Positions 36,118-45,580 of a stretch of DNA of 64,000 nt are shown here, piece by piece; the stretch's first letter is position 1; every line of letters begins with the position of its first letter. Both the position numbers and the translations under genes were made by a program. The notes under the pieces were generated by a model. It was not told the origin of the DNA, did not search any database, and worked only from the letters and a program-made list of their open reading frames with translations. Where the stretch lies: contig NZ_CP145605.1 of assembly GCF_036884255.1 (NCBI RefSeq), positions 1,240,001 through 1,304,000 on the forward strand, written 5' to 3'. Origin of the DNA: Paenibacillus tundrae (GTDB taxonomy: Bacteria > Bacillota > Bacilli > Paenibacillales > Paenibacillaceae).

Positions 36118-36376
36118 GAACAAGTTCCCCCTTGGTTCTTTTGCTATCGTAGTATTCATCCTTGATTACGATAAGATAGTCCATCAACTATCATACCTGT
36201 TTTATATCCTTTATAGCAATCTATGACACCGTTTATACCTTATAGGGATGGTCTTCAATAAAGTATAGGTGTAAAATAAGGAAAATGCTTCCTCAGACAG
36301 GGACGTACGGGTCTGTTCCGTTCGCTCCAATACACGGCAGTCCCGGCGTCAATGATGGAAAGGACGTGCGGGGGAT

Positions 36377-37597
36377 ATGAACTTCTCGTGGAAGCGTAAT
36401 CTGGCGATTTTGTGGATCGGTGTATTTTTTTGCAGTACAGCATACTCGATATCTATTCCGTTTCTCCCACTGTTTCTGAGCAACGATCTTGGTGTTCAGA
36501 ATCACTTGGAGTTCTGGTCAGGTCTTGCATTTGGCATTACCTTTCTGGCAAGTGCGCTGGTGTCTCCGTTCTGGGGATCACTAGCTGACAAATACGGGCG
36601 TAAGCCCATGCTGATTCGGTCAGGATACAGCCTTGCGGTATTGTATTTAATCAATTATTTCGTGCAAGATCCATATTCTCTCATTGTGGTACGTCTGTTT
36701 CAAGGATTGCTGGCTGGTTTTGTTCCGGCAGCGATTGCCCTTGTAGGTACGAATACACCAGAAGAGAAGACAGGCTATGCCCTTGGAGTGATGTCCACGG
36801 CAGGGGCTACCGGTGGAATTATCGGTCCCTTAATTGGTGGGATTGTCAGTCATTACTATGGTAATCGGAATGCTTTCTTATTTTCGGCAATTGTTGTATT
36901 AGTCTCGGCGCTGATCGCAACGTTCTGGGTGAGGGAAGAGAATTTTAATCGGAATAAACCGCGCTCTCATGTGATGGATGATATTCGTGAAGCCAGAGCG
37001 AATCGTGTGTTTATTACGGTGCTTGGTATGATGGGCATATGTACTTTTTCCGTAATGATCTTAGAGCCTTTACTGACGGTATATGTAATGGAGATGGGCG
37101 TTCAGCCAGATCGAGCCTCCTTAAGCTCAGGAATTATATTCTCTGCGGTGGGTGTGGCTACAGTCATCATGGCGCCTCGTTGGGGCAAGATCGGTTCACG
37201 AATCGGATTCGGCAAAGTGTTAATCATCGGATTGGTTGGCGGGGCCGTGGGTAATTTGTTGCAATTTTTCACCACAGGTTACATTGGATTTGGCATACTT
37301 CGGTTTGTCTATGGACTGTTCTTCGCAGCAGTCTTCCCAGCGATCAATGCCATGATTGTACAAGTAACGGATTCGAGCTTTCGTGGCAGAGCGTTCAGCC
37401 TCAATCAATCTGCTGCTCAGATTGGCACAATGGCAGGGCCGATTATTGGCGGTATTCTCGGTGGCTGGCTACCGATCCGGTGGATCTTCATCATTAATGG
37501 TATCGCGTTGCTAGCGACTGCCATCGTTGCTAAGTGGTCTGGTCTGGAGCATAAGTTGCCTGGTGCGAGCCAAGCTCCTACGAAGGGCAAAACGTGA
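36377..37597 (+). CDS. MFS multidrug efflux transporter
   Basis: 406 aa with 12 membrane helices. Major facilitator motif A appears as GSLADKYGRKPML between helices 2 and 3, and the antiporter motif C region as GATGGIIGPLIGG in helix 5, which marks a proton-driven exporter. A second motif-A-like loop GKIGSRIGFGKVL lies in the C-terminal half. Similar to the Bacillus/Listeria multidrug pumps of the YttB/MdrL style. Substrate not predictable. No regulator next to it. Confidence 0.92.
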   Translation: MNFSWKRNLAILWIGVFFCSTAYSISIPFLPLFLSNDLGVQNHLEFWSGLAFGITFLASALVSPFWGSLADKYGRKPMLIRSGYSLAVLYLINYFVQDPYSLIVVRLFQGLLAGFVPAAIALVGTNTPEEKTGYALGVMSTAGATGGIIGPLIGGIVSHYYGNRNAFLFSAIVVLVSALIATFWVREENFNRNKPRSHVMDDIREARANRVFITVLGMMGICTFSVMILEPLLTVYVMEMGVQPDRASLSSGIIFSAVGVATVIMAPRWGKIGSRIGFGKVLIIGLVGGAVGNLLQFFTTGYIGFGILRFVYGLFFAAVFPAINAMIVQVTDSSFRGRAFSLNQSAAQIGTMAGPIIGGILGGWLPIRWIFIINGIALLATAIVAKWSGLEHKLPGASQAPTKGKT

Positions 37598-37716
37598 TGG
37601 ATGTTGTAAAAAGAAGAATGAATGATGACAAGGGGGGACTGCGCGCGGGATGTAGTTCCGCCTTGCTTGTCTATGTCACCAACAGGGAAGGCGTTCATTC
37701 ATCTTCGCTACGTCAA

Positions 37717-37745
37717 GAAACCCCTTCTCTGTAAGAAGAGGTTTC
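37717..37745. terminator. Hairpin between MFS gene and small acidic gene
   Basis: GAAACCCCTTCT (37717-37728) and AGAAGAGGTTTC (37734-37745), one mismatch; T tract poor on both sides. Confidence 0.45.
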
Positions 37746-37787
37746 AGCTACAATAATAAGGTACTTTTATGTGTATAACATTAGCTA

Positions 37788-37976
37788 TCAATTAGAAGCA
37801 TCCTTCGAATCTGGTTCTTCCTTAGGGATGGCATGCTCCACTGCATCACGCTGATCTTCATCCTTAAGTGCATCTGGGAATGAGTCTTCCGTGAACAGGC
37901 CGAAGTCTGGATCAATATCTCGTTCTGTAACCAGATTATCCGGTTCTGGTTTAGGTCGAGCGTGCTCGTCCTTCAT
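37788..37976 (-). CDS. Small acidic hypothetical protein (62 aa)
   Basis: ATG 37976 follows GGAGG at a good distance. Very polar: MKDEHARPKPEPDNLVTERD, then DPDFGLFTEDSFPDALKDED and a charged tail. No membrane segment or known motif; probably disordered. It lies 50 bp downstream of another disordered acidic protein gene in the same direction, so the two may be cotranscribed. Confidence 0.7.
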   Translation of the reverse strand: MKDEHARPKPEPDNLVTERDIDPDFGLFTEDSFPDALKDEDQRDAVEHAIPKEEPDSKDASN

Positions 37977-38026
37977 GAGTCTCAGCCTCCTTCAGTTCAG
38001 AATCTTAGTTGTGCAAGTTGGGCCAA

Positions 38027-38401
38027 TTAGCGACCAGGCAGGATATCGTCCTGAGGTTTTGCATTCGCGCCAAAGCCGTTCAACAAGTCTGTGCCGTGAA
38101 GTGCATCCGGATCAGGTGCAGCAGGGTCAACAGGGCTGTCTGGCTGAACAAGGTCAGCATCTGGAACAGATTCCAGCGAAGGTTCTGCTGTTCTAGACTC
38201 CAACTCTCGATCTCCTTCAGCTGTTGCCGCTACAGGGTACATTTCAGGTTCTTCTTCCATTTCGATCCGCCTGCCCGAAACTTCATCAAATGTATCCATG
38301 TCTCCTACAGGAACCTCGGTTTCTGGCGGAATATCGCGTGACCTTTGATAACGGTCGAAGTAACGGTCGCTTTCTCCATTGCTAATTGGTTTATCTGACA
38401 T
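38027..38401 (-). CDS. Acidic, probably disordered hypothetical protein (124 aa)
   Basis: I start at ATG 38401 (MSDKPISNGESDRYFDRY), 9 nt after AAGGGAG, rather than TTG 38410. Composition is dominated by Asp, Glu, Pro and Ser, with repeated D-P-D and P-D stretches near the C-terminus (DSPVDPAAPDPDALHGTDLL). No domain recognised. Upstream member of a pair with the 62-aa gene; sporulation or desiccation-related disordered proteins often look like this, but that is only a guess. Confidence 0.72.
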   Translation of the reverse strand: MSDKPISNGESDRYFDRYQRSRDIPPETEVPVGDMDTFDEVSGRRIEMEEEPEMYPVAATAEGDRELESRTAEPSLESVPDADLVQPDSPVDPAAPDPDALHGTDLLNGFGANAKPQDDILPGR

Positions 38402-38561
38402 GAGTAGCAACTCCCTTCAGTCCTATTTATTAAGGTGGAACGTGATCTGTGATCGTATGTGTGAAGTCATCTTACTTCGTAGTTACCCAAAGGGCTGGTA
38501 TTGTAATCTTACTCTCCCACCAATATTGTCCCCTCAGACTCTTCAAGTATGAATGGGTCAA

Positions 38562-38723
38562 TTAAAATTTAGGAAATACATATTTGACCAAGAAGTACAG
38601 GAAACCGAAGAAAATTAGAACATATGCTGCATATTTAATAAATGTGGCTGCAACCATACTAGAGTCTGATTTTTGTTGAATATCTTTGTGCTCAACCTCA
38701 ACCGTTTTGTGTGGCTCGTTCAT
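38562..38723 (-). CDS. Small membrane protein (53 aa)
   Basis: Start ATG 38723 behind GAGGAG; stop TAA at 38562-38564. The product has a charged N-terminal half (MNEPHKTVEVEHKDIQQKSD) and one C-terminal membrane helix (FIKYAAYVLIFFGFLYFLV) followed by KYVFPKF, i.e. a tail-anchored-like protein. No frame of this length was obvious from neighbours and it overlaps none. Function unknown. It is upstream of, and in the same direction as, the two acidic genes. Confidence 0.7.
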   Translation of the reverse strand: MNEPHKTVEVEHKDIQQKSDSSMVAATFIKYAAYVLIFFGFLYFLVKYVFPKF

Positions 38724-38869
38724 TCGAATCATCTCCTCGTGGATGTTTGGTTTTACTTTGAGGAACCATTACACCAGGAAGAGCGAGTTGAATCGTAAGT
38801 ACCGTTTTTACAGCATTACATGATTTGGCTATGGTATGATGGAGCATGAACACATAGGAGGGATACCCC

Positions 38870-39151
38870 TTGGAATGGTACACACTTGGTCATATGATTA
38901 CACGAATTCGTATTGGACAAAAGGCTTCTACACCGGGATTCTCCCGTACGGTAATTCGTCGTCCAGATGGTTTGTTTTGGGTTGGGGGAATATGGGCTGG
39001 ACAAGTTGTACAGCTAAGAGATTTTTTATTCTCAGACATTTGGACTATATATGAGGATGAGGATACGGAACAGTGGTTGGCATTTCGCGACTCGTATGAA
39101 CGCAAAGAGCAAGAGATGATTGTAAACCAGTTTGAAGATTTGCGGGACTGA
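38870..39151 (+). CDS. Hypothetical protein (93 aa)
   Basis: TTG start at 38870 with GGAGGG upstream at proper spacing (ATG at codon 9 is an alternative). The middle part DGLFWVGGIWAGQVVQLRDFL suggests a beta hairpin; the C-terminus is an amphipathic charged helix (AFRDSYERKEQEMIVNQF). Not recognised. Coding potential is supported mainly by the ribosome site and a clean stop before the histidine kinase promoter region. Confidence 0.55.
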   Translation: MEWYTLGHMITRIRIGQKASTPGFSRTVIRRPDGLFWVGGIWAGQVVQLRDFLFSDIWTIYEDEDTEQWLAFRDSYERKEQEMIVNQFEDLRD

Positions 39152-39325
39152 ATCATTGTTCTCATTCGATTTCTTAACAGTTAATTGGAAAAAAATATAA
39201 ACTTAAACTAAAATGTGATTTTTCATTTAAATTTAGAAGGTGACACGTGAAACTTTGGCGAAAATAGATGGTAGAGTTAACGGGGTCAAAGAAGCGGAGA
39301 AAATAAGAACTTTGAGGTGCTGTGA

Positions 39326-41227
39326 ATGAAAAATGTGCCCAAAGCTATCGTCGTCTTATGGATTGGTTTATTGATACTCCTGTACTGGCCGCTGGAGGTT
39401 CGTGCCGCGGTTATACAAGAGAACGACAAGCCTGTTCCGATTATGACGTGGGAAGTCAAGTGGGGGAATGCACACGATCGGGGATTTATAAGTGAAGCGA
39501 AGCATTATGATGAAGTGTGGGAACGGCAAGGGGTAGATAAATTAGAGAATAGTATAATTAACCCGCCTTCCGGATCACTTTGGACTCGCTTGACCATTCC
39601 TGAGATACAAGAGGATAATGATGCAATTCGGTTCGAAAATATCAAAGGTCAACATATTGTCATTTACTTGGAAGACCAGAAGGTATACGAGAACTATCAT
39701 TATAATTACGATAACAATGCAGTACTATTGCCATTGACGATGGAGAACTCTAACCAGAAGCTGTATGTATGGGCAGAGAATACGGATGGTCAAATAGGGA
39801 TATACGGGACGGTTGAGGTAGGGCCTTATAGTGTCCTACAGGGAGAGTTTATGCGCAACGGCTTATTGGATGTGATATTGGGAGCAACGTTCCTATTCAC
39901 AGCTCTTGCGATGTTAAGCTGCACCTTCTTTCTTGGGAAATTTTATACCGGATTATGGATTTCATTAATCATTGTCATAAGTTCCATTGGCACGATGATT
40001 ATTACGTACTCGCCATTTCTGTACACATTCTACCAAATACATGGGAATTTGTATTCTGTTCTATTTGATCTATCCATGTTAACAGGGATGCCTGCTTTAT
40101 GTTATTTCTTCGAACAGGTTATTGGAAGTGGGCCTTATCGGATCTTCACCAAGCTACGCAAGTTTCAACTCATGTACTCTATGGTAGCTATCCTAGCATT
40201 AATTTTATATTTTGTTTCTAGTGGTGAGTGGGATCTGTTCTATGTCCTGTTGGTTCAAAAAGGGAACGGTATTATTCTCGTCATTTTATTAACTTTATTA
40301 ATGATTGGTACCGTTACTAAGGCGCTTCAGCGAGATCGGGAAGGAATATTGCTCGCGGCGGGTTATGGGACATTTGCGTTGGTGAGCATTGCAGAATTGG
40401 TATTCTATTATCAACGTAATGGGATGTATCATCTGTTGTGGTGGAAGTGGGCCATCGTTATATTCATCGTATCGCTTATTGCTATTCTCGGTAATCGATT
40501 CGCAGCGAAGCATACAAAGGTCATTGAATATTCCAAAGAATTGGAGCTGTTCAATAACGAGTTGCAACGGTCGGAGAAGATGGAGATTATTAGTGAACTT
40601 GCTGCTTCGGTAGCTCACGAGGTCCGTAATCCACTACAGGTTACAAGAGGTTTTCTGCAGCTCATGACAGAGCAGGAGGATAATAAAAACAAAGGGTACG
40701 TGCGGATTGCGTTGGAAGAACTTGATCGAGCATCAGGGATCATAACGGACTTCCTTACATTTGCCAAACCGGAGTTTGATCATATCATCTCTCTTAATAT
40801 TGCGGATGAATTCAATCATATTGAAGGCATTCTCGTGCCGATGGCTAATCTAGAGGGTGGTAAGATCACAACAGATATTCCTCCAGATTTATGGATCAGA
40901 GGTAATTCGTCTAAGTTCAAACAAGCTTTTATTAATATTATTAAAAATAGTATTGAGGCTCTACAAGGAACCGGTCAGATCGATATTTGGGCATATGCTC
41001 AAGATGGTACCGTTAAGGTACATGTGCGGGATAACGGAGAAGGAATGGACGAAGAGGCGCTAGTTCGTCTTGGAGAGCCCTATTTCTCGAATAAAATCAA
41101 AGGCACAGGACTGGGCATGATGGTGACATTCAGGATTGTAGAAGCCATGCATGGTGAGATCACGTTTACAAGTACCAAAGGTGTAGGGACAGAAGCCGTT
41201 GTAACTTTTGCTGAGTTCGTCGAGTGA
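39326..41227 (+). CDS. Membrane sensor histidine kinase (7TM-type sensor, sporulation-kinase-like)
   Basis: 633 aa, ATG 39326 with GAGGTGC upstream. A signal-like helix, then an extracytoplasmic beta-rich domain (about 27-175), then about seven membrane helices (about 180-395), the plan of 7TMR-DISM sensors. The kinase part follows: H box ASVAHEVRNPLQVTRGFLQL near 430, N box NIIKNSIEALQG, G1 DNGEGMDEEA, F box EPYFSNK, and G2 GTGLGMMV. The H box is closest to KinA/KinB-type sporulation kinases. No response regulator gene is adjacent, consistent with an orphan kinase feeding a phosphorelay. Confidence 0.92.
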   Translation: MKNVPKAIVVLWIGLLILLYWPLEVRAAVIQENDKPVPIMTWEVKWGNAHDRGFISEAKHYDEVWERQGVDKLENSIINPPSGSLWTRLTIPEIQEDNDAIRFENIKGQHIVIYLEDQKVYENYHYNYDNNAVLLPLTMENSNQKLYVWAENTDGQIGIYGTVEVGPYSVLQGEFMRNGLLDVILGATFLFTALAMLSCTFFLGKFYTGLWISLIIVISSIGTMIITYSPFLYTFYQIHGNLYSVLFDLSMLTGMPALCYFFEQVIGSGPYRIFTKLRKFQLMYSMVAILALILYFVSSGEWDLFYVLLVQKGNGIILVILLTLLMIGTVTKALQRDREGILLAAGYGTFALVSIAELVFYYQRNGMYHLLWWKWAIVIFIVSLIAILGNRFAAKHTKVIEYSKELELFNNELQRSEKMEIISELAASVAHEVRNPLQVTRGFLQLMTEQEDNKNKGYVRIALEELDRASGIITDFLTFAKPEFDHIISLNIADEFNHIEGILVPMANLEGGKITTDIPPDLWIRGNSSKFKQAFINIIKNSIEALQGTGQIDIWAYAQDGTVKVHVRDNGEGMDEEALVRLGEPYFSNKIKGTGLGMMVTFRIVEAMHGEITFTSTKGVGTEAVVTFAEFVE

Positions 41228-41380
41228 CGAATCGGCAGAAGTGTGCAGCGGCTTATTGCTGTGGTTGATTAGTCTATCATGTAATCATTTAATGAATGAT
41301 GCAAAATCTTGGAATAAAAAAGCAAGGATTAGGTTCACACTAGAGAAAACGAACCTCGACATAGGAAAGGCGGTACAGTA

Positions 41381-42115
41381 ATGAAACTCAGATGGAAAAC
41401 ATGGTTGGCTAGTGGGATCATAGCCACATTCGTAGTAGCCTCCAATGGATATGCAGTATCTGCACACTCGTTCTCCGAACCGAACAACACGCCAAAGGAA
41501 AATTCATCTTCCACGTCCGCTCCCAATAAACTACCTTGCATTCAAGCAGGACATGGGCTGTTTATGATTGGCGAGACGGCAGATCTACTGGGGATTGGCC
41601 TTCGGGATTTGAAGGAACAGATGGAGCTTGGCAAAACATTGTCTCAGATCGCAAAGGAAAGAAAAGGTCTTAGCGAGGAACAATTGCTGCAGAAGTTAAA
41701 GCCTTCTCTTACGAAGCGCTTAGATCAAGCCACAGCTGATGGTTGTTTAACGAAAGAACAAGCTGCAGCTGCCAAGGCAAGTATGGATGAGAAGCTGAAG
41801 AAGGTTATCAACACGCCACTGAGGGAGTTGCGACGGGAATTTGCAGGTCATGGCAGAAAACATCCTGCTATGAATCAGAAGACGATCGCGAAGTTTATTG
41901 GTATTACTCCGGATCAGCTCGAAGAGCAGCTGAGACAGGGAAAGTCACTAGCCCAAATCGCGGAAGCTCATGGCATTAGTGAAACACAACTGATTAATAA
42001 GATGAAAGAGGAATTAACAGGTGATCTGAAGCGATTGGTTCATCGAAAGGGAGGGGCACATGCTGCTCCTCATGAGCATGCTCCAGGACATCCAGCTGCT
42101 GCTGAATCAGAATGA
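41381..42115 (+). CDS. Secreted protein with a duplicated helical module and His-rich tail
   Basis: 244 aa, ATG 41381 behind AGGAAAGG. A signal peptide (about 1-28, ending YAVSA) and a Ser/Asn linker precede two related modules: LLGIGLRDLKEQMELGKTLSQIAKERKG...EEQLLQKLKPSL (about 68-115) and FIGITPDQLEEQLRQGKSLAQIAEAHGI...ETQLINKMKEEL (about 170-215). The C-terminus is His-rich (GGAHAAPHEHAPGHP), suggesting metal binding. The module with LGKTLSQIA is common in Paenibacillus/Bacillus exported proteins of unknown role. Function not established. Confidence 0.8.
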   Translation: MKLRWKTWLASGIIATFVVASNGYAVSAHSFSEPNNTPKENSSSTSAPNKLPCIQAGHGLFMIGETADLLGIGLRDLKEQMELGKTLSQIAKERKGLSEEQLLQKLKPSLTKRLDQATADGCLTKEQAAAAKASMDEKLKKVINTPLRELRREFAGHGRKHPAMNQKTIAKFIGITPDQLEEQLRQGKSLAQIAEAHGISETQLINKMKEELTGDLKRLVHRKGGAHAAPHEHAPGHPAAAESE

Positions 42116-42135
42116 GAATGAGCTCAAGAAACAGG

Positions 42136-42178
42136 TCAGGGCATCCATGTCTATCCGATGGATGCCCTGATCGATTTG
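42136..42178. terminator. Strong terminator
   Basis: TCAGGGCATCCAT (42136-42148) and ATGGATGCCCTGA (42158-42170) form a perfect 13-bp stem, followed by TCGATTTG, between convergent genes. Confidence 0.75.
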
Positions 42179-42249
42179 TAAGCCAATATTTTTCAAGCAA
42201 AAGTTGCTTGGAAATGAGTCAGTGAAAAAACATTAACATCAATGGTAAA

Positions 42250-43512
42250 TTAATGAACATCAGGTTCAGCTAACGCTTGTTGCTTAGTTGATAGCGATGT
42301 ACTGTACCCGGCCTTTTGCCTCGGTAGTGATTCATCAGTGCTGCGTATTGGTGAATTCGAACGTTTCCTCCTTTGCAGCCCAACGGTAAACCGGGAGCCA
42401 GGCAACTTCGATAGTCCCCAGCTTATCGCAAGTGAGATCGATACAGTTACCAAGAAGGAAAGTAGTGTAACAGGTAAGTGCAAGCCTGTTAATAGTAACG
42501 GTCTAGTCACATAAGCAATGCAATAGATAATTAAGGCGTGTACCAAGTATCCGCCGAACGAATAACGGCCAATCCACGTAAATAGTTGCTGGAAGCGAGT
42601 ATTTTTGCTGCGAAGTAAAACAAGGAATCCATATAACATCAGCATCTGCGCCATGATAATGATGAATGTTGTTGGCTTCAGATAGGTGGAAATATTCAGA
42701 TTCACAATATCCCCAGAGCCCTTAAGCACATCGTAACCTAGCCAGATATACATACCGATGAAGAGGCATACCAACCAAGGTAACGCCCGAACCATCCAAT
42801 GCCTCCAATGTTCTATGCCCCAAGCACATACAGCTCCAAGTAAGAAATAGAACCAATACATTGCCCAGGAGTAGGAGCGGTACTCCAGCAATGTTGACCA
42901 AGGTGGAGAGAGAGCTGCTGTCCAGCCAGCCATGTCATAATAAGACCACTTCATCAGCATTGTATATAATGCTGCCGCAATGAGAACAAGTGCGATAACC
43001 GACTGTGTTCCCGTCAATTTGGTCATCTTCCCTAGTTTCCTCTGTACGAACTGCGCTGCTCGAAGGAATAACGGGAACAATACGTAGAACTGAAATACCA
43101 TAAGGACAAACCAGAGGTGATACCCCGTCTGAGGAAGGAACAACTCACGGATGAAGCTTCGAACATCAAATGTACCTGATTGCCAGAACTCAGGTGTGAA
43201 AATGCGTACCGCCAGCCAGTAGATTAGAGTCCACAGCACAAAAGGCACATAAATATCCCCAAACCGTTTACGGATAAAACGTGGGTAGTCGGGCTTCTTA
43301 TGACTATGATGATAAAATAACAGCACGCCTGCTAGAAATACAAATGTAGGTGTACCAAAACGAGTCAGGTGGTAAATCATCGTTAACATAATGGAATCCG
43401 GCTGTGCAATATCTGCACGATAGATATATTCTGCTATATTGTGTTGCATAACGATGGCAAGAAACGCCATACCTCGTAGCTGTGTCCATTCTTCAATACG
43501 CGGTTTGCTCAC
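42250..43512 (-). CDS. Acyltransferase family 3 membrane protein
   Basis: 420 aa, GTG start 43512 behind AAGGAGG. About ten membrane helices; N-terminal EEWTQLRGMAFLAIVMQHN holds the family R-x10-H pair (WTQLRG...QHN), and FVFLAGVLLFYHH and YHLWFVLMVFQFYVLFPLF are typical. Such proteins transfer acetyl or other acyl groups to cell-surface polysaccharides or small molecules. The C-terminal about 40 residues are polar. It is next to, but convergent-separated from, an LCP ligase, so a cell-envelope polymer modification role fits. Confidence 0.88.
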   Translation of the reverse strand: MSKPRIEEWTQLRGMAFLAIVMQHNIAEYIYRADIAQPDSIMLTMIYHLTRFGTPTFVFLAGVLLFYHHSHKKPDYPRFIRKRFGDIYVPFVLWTLIYWLAVRIFTPEFWQSGTFDVRSFIRELFLPQTGYHLWFVLMVFQFYVLFPLFLRAAQFVQRKLGKMTKLTGTQSVIALVLIAAALYTMLMKWSYYDMAGWTAALSPPWSTLLEYRSYSWAMYWFYFLLGAVCAWGIEHWRHWMVRALPWLVCLFIGMYIWLGYDVLKGSGDIVNLNISTYLKPTTFIIIMAQMLMLYGFLVLLRSKNTRFQQLFTWIGRYSFGGYLVHALIIYCIAYVTRPLLLTGLHLPVTLLSFLVTVSISLAISWGLSKLPGSRFTVGLQRRKRSNSPIRSTDESLPRQKAGYSTSLSTKQQALAEPDVH

Positions 43513-43593
43513 ATGTCACCGCCTCCTTGCAAATAAACATTCACCTCTAAGGGTACCGTTCTAACATTAAGAGGGCATTAAATGGCGAGAATT

Positions 43594-43624
43594 GGATAAA
43601 AAAAAGGTGGCGAATCGCCACCTT
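43594..43624 (-). terminator. Terminator of the LCP gene
   Basis: AAGGTGGCGA and TCGCCACCTT form a 10-bp stem around a single A; leftward an eight-T run follows. Confidence 0.85.
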
Positions 43625-43648
43625 AACGGAATGTTGTGTATGTGTATG

Positions 43649-44653
43649 CTAATTTAGATCTTTGTTTTGATCTGGATTCGCTGCGTCATCCTCTGGAGTT
43701 TCTGCATCTTGTGCGAATAAATCTTGAATATAGGCTTGGAGCCTAGCTTCGTTCACACCAAGAACCTGAGCGGAGCCTACAAGCTCATTCGTCAGTAACT
43801 TATTTGGTGGAATCTGTTGCTTGTCAATCTCATTCGCATTAATGTCGAAGCCGAGTGCTGCCAGTTTGAGCATCTGGGTTGGACTGAGATCTGTCTCGAT
43901 ATAAGGAGCAACGGCTTCCAGAATGTCTGGAATCTTGAAGAGCGATGTGGTGCTCTGCATCTTCTTAGCAAGCTCTGTTATGAAGATTCGCTGACGCTCC
44001 GTTCGAGTGAAGTCGGAGGTTGCGTCATGTCTGAAACGAACATATTGGAGAGCTGTTTTTCCATCCATATGCTGTAGCCCTTTTTTTAAATCGATATCAT
44101 ACATATGCTTGTCTGCTTTGCTGGTGTAGTACATGTCTTTCTCCACGTCGATATCTAGACCACCGACCGCGTCTACAAGCGCTATGAAGCCAGTGAAATC
44201 AGTGTAAACGTAATGCTGAATCGGAATACCAAGCAAGTTGCTGACAGTTTCCTTCGTCAGTTCGGCACCGCCATATGAGAAGGCTGCATTCAATCTGCTT
44301 TTGCCGTGTCCGGGAATGCTAACGTACGTGTCCCGCAATACAGAGAAGAGATGTGCCTTTTTGGTGACAGGATCGATCGAAGCGATCATAACCGAGTCGG
44401 AACGCCCCGCGTCATCTCCCCGGGAGTCTCCTCCAAGCAACAAAATGTTAACGCGCTCTTTGCCGTCCCATTTGGGAATCGTGGCAGTTGGTGTTTCATT
44501 CGTTTCTGTCTCGGATGAGGGTTCGGATGAAGAGCCGGCTGCTGTCGAGATACTATTGGCAAAATGAACGATTGAATATCCGTAGTATACAATGACGCCT
44601 GTAACAATGAGCGCCAAGGTTAGGGCTGTCCCCCATAACCATTTTTTGTGCAT
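43649..44653 (-). CDS. LytR-CpsA-Psr (LCP) family cell-wall polymer ligase
   Basis: 334 aa from ATG 44653 behind AAAGGTGA; GTG 44662 overlaps that site. One N-terminal membrane helix (WLWGTALTLALIVTGVIVYYG), a Ser/Thr/Glu linker, then the LCP domain (about 70-225): NILLLGGDSRGDDAGRSDSV, LFSVLRDTYVSIPG, GKSRLNAAFSYGG, GFIALVDAVGGLDIDV and YVRFRHDATSDFTRTERQR with the conserved Asp and Arg residues that bind polyprenyl pyrophosphate. It attaches teichoic acid or other glycopolymers to peptidoglycan outside the membrane. The acidic C-terminal tail (ETPEDDAANPDQNKDLN) is unusual in composition but short. Confidence 0.95.
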   Translation of the reverse strand: MHKKWLWGTALTLALIVTGVIVYYGYSIVHFANSISTAAGSSSEPSSETETNETPTATIPKWDGKERVNILLLGGDSRGDDAGRSDSVMIASIDPVTKKAHLFSVLRDTYVSIPGHGKSRLNAAFSYGGAELTKETVSNLLGIPIQHYVYTDFTGFIALVDAVGGLDIDVEKDMYYTSKADKHMYDIDLKKGLQHMDGKTALQYVRFRHDATSDFTRTERQRIFITELAKKMQSTTSLFKIPDILEAVAPYIETDLSPTQMLKLAALGFDINANEIDKQQIPPNKLLTNELVGSAQVLGVNEARLQAYIQDLFAQDAETPEDDAANPDQNKDLN

Positions 44654-44885
44654 AATCTTCACCTTTCTTAGACATTTGTATCAGCATTTTGCATCCTTTA
44701 AAGCGAATGGCTTCGAAATGCAGGATATAGATTAATAGGATTATTCTGATCTAGATCCTACCGATTCGGAAGTCACTCTTGGGATTGAAGCAAACTGCTC
44801 TCGTATATGTAACCCAAATCATTTTAACAAAAAGTAAGGCAAATGTCCTGTTTGATTTCGAAAGTTCGGTTGATTCGTGGTTTGT

Positions 44886-44914
44886 TTGACAAATAGTTAG
44901 TCTATATTTAATAT
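44886..44914 (+). promoter_or_regulatory. Sigma-A promoter of the PAP2 phosphatase gene
   Basis: TTGACA (44886-44891), 17-bp spacer, TAATAT (44909-44914), 48 bp upstream of the start. The rest of the 308-bp divergent gap (44654-44961) shows nothing further. Confidence 0.8.
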
Positions 44915-44961
44915 GTAAAAAATAATCTAGGTTTGTGTAATGGGGGTATTAAGCTTCGAAT

Positions 44962-45513
44962 ATGAATCAATCTATTTTTAACTGGATTAATCAGTTCGCG
45001 GATCGAATTCCGCTGCTTGACTGGTTTATGATTACCTCAGCTGAGTATGCCGTATGGGTCATGATTGCTCTGCTTGTCCTGGTATGGTTTGTTGGGGATG
45101 CCCACAAGCAGCGCATCGTGTTCTATGCGTGCGTGTCTTCTATAGTGGCACTTGTGTTAGCGAAATGGGGCATTTCTCCTATCGTAGGCCATCCTAGGCC
45201 TTTTATGGAAGGTGTTGTGAACCAGCTCGTTCCACATGTGCCTGATCCATCTTTTCCAAGTAAGCATGCATCCTTTGTCTTTGCGCTTGCTGCGGCATCG
45301 TTTTTCATTGGCCGTCGCTTCGGCTCCTGGATGTTATTACTGGCTGTGCTAACAGGTGTATCACGCGTCTATGTGGGGGTTCATTACCCAGGAGATATTG
45401 TAGGTGGATTCATTCTGGGAAGTTTGGTCAGCGTCATTTTGATTGTTACACGTCAATACACGAAGTCCGTTCCTGACTTTTTCATTCAGATTCATCAAAG
45501 AATTTTTCGCTAA
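44962..45513 (+). CDS. PAP2 phosphatase, probable undecaprenyl-diphosphatase (BcrC type)
   Basis: 183 aa, ATG 44962; the length and five to six membrane helices match BcrC/YbjG. Phosphatase motifs: C1 as KWGISPIVGHPRPF near residue 69 (K-x-RP), C2 PSKHASF near 100, and C3 SRVYVGVHYPGDIVGG near 133 with the catalytic His and Asp. It recycles the lipid carrier of wall synthesis by removing a phosphate from undecaprenyl pyrophosphate on the outer face, and confers bacitracin tolerance in relatives. It is divergent from the LCP ligase, whose reaction releases lipid-linked carrier products, so they are functionally matched. Confidence 0.9.
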   Translation: MNQSIFNWINQFADRIPLLDWFMITSAEYAVWVMIALLVLVWFVGDAHKQRIVFYACVSSIVALVLAKWGISPIVGHPRPFMEGVVNQLVPHVPDPSFPSKHASFVFALAAASFFIGRRFGSWMLLLAVLTGVSRVYVGVHYPGDIVGGFILGSLVSVILIVTRQYTKSVPDFFIQIHQRIFR

Positions 45514-45580
45514 TTCATCAGTTTGAGAAATTTACCTCACTTATAGTAAAAGCCAATATAGAAAAAGCGAAAATAAAAAG

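Noticed and set aside
44962..45513. Generic PAP2 lipid phosphatase
   Set aside because: Possible, but size, motif spacing and the divergent LCP gene favour an undecaprenyl-diphosphatase.
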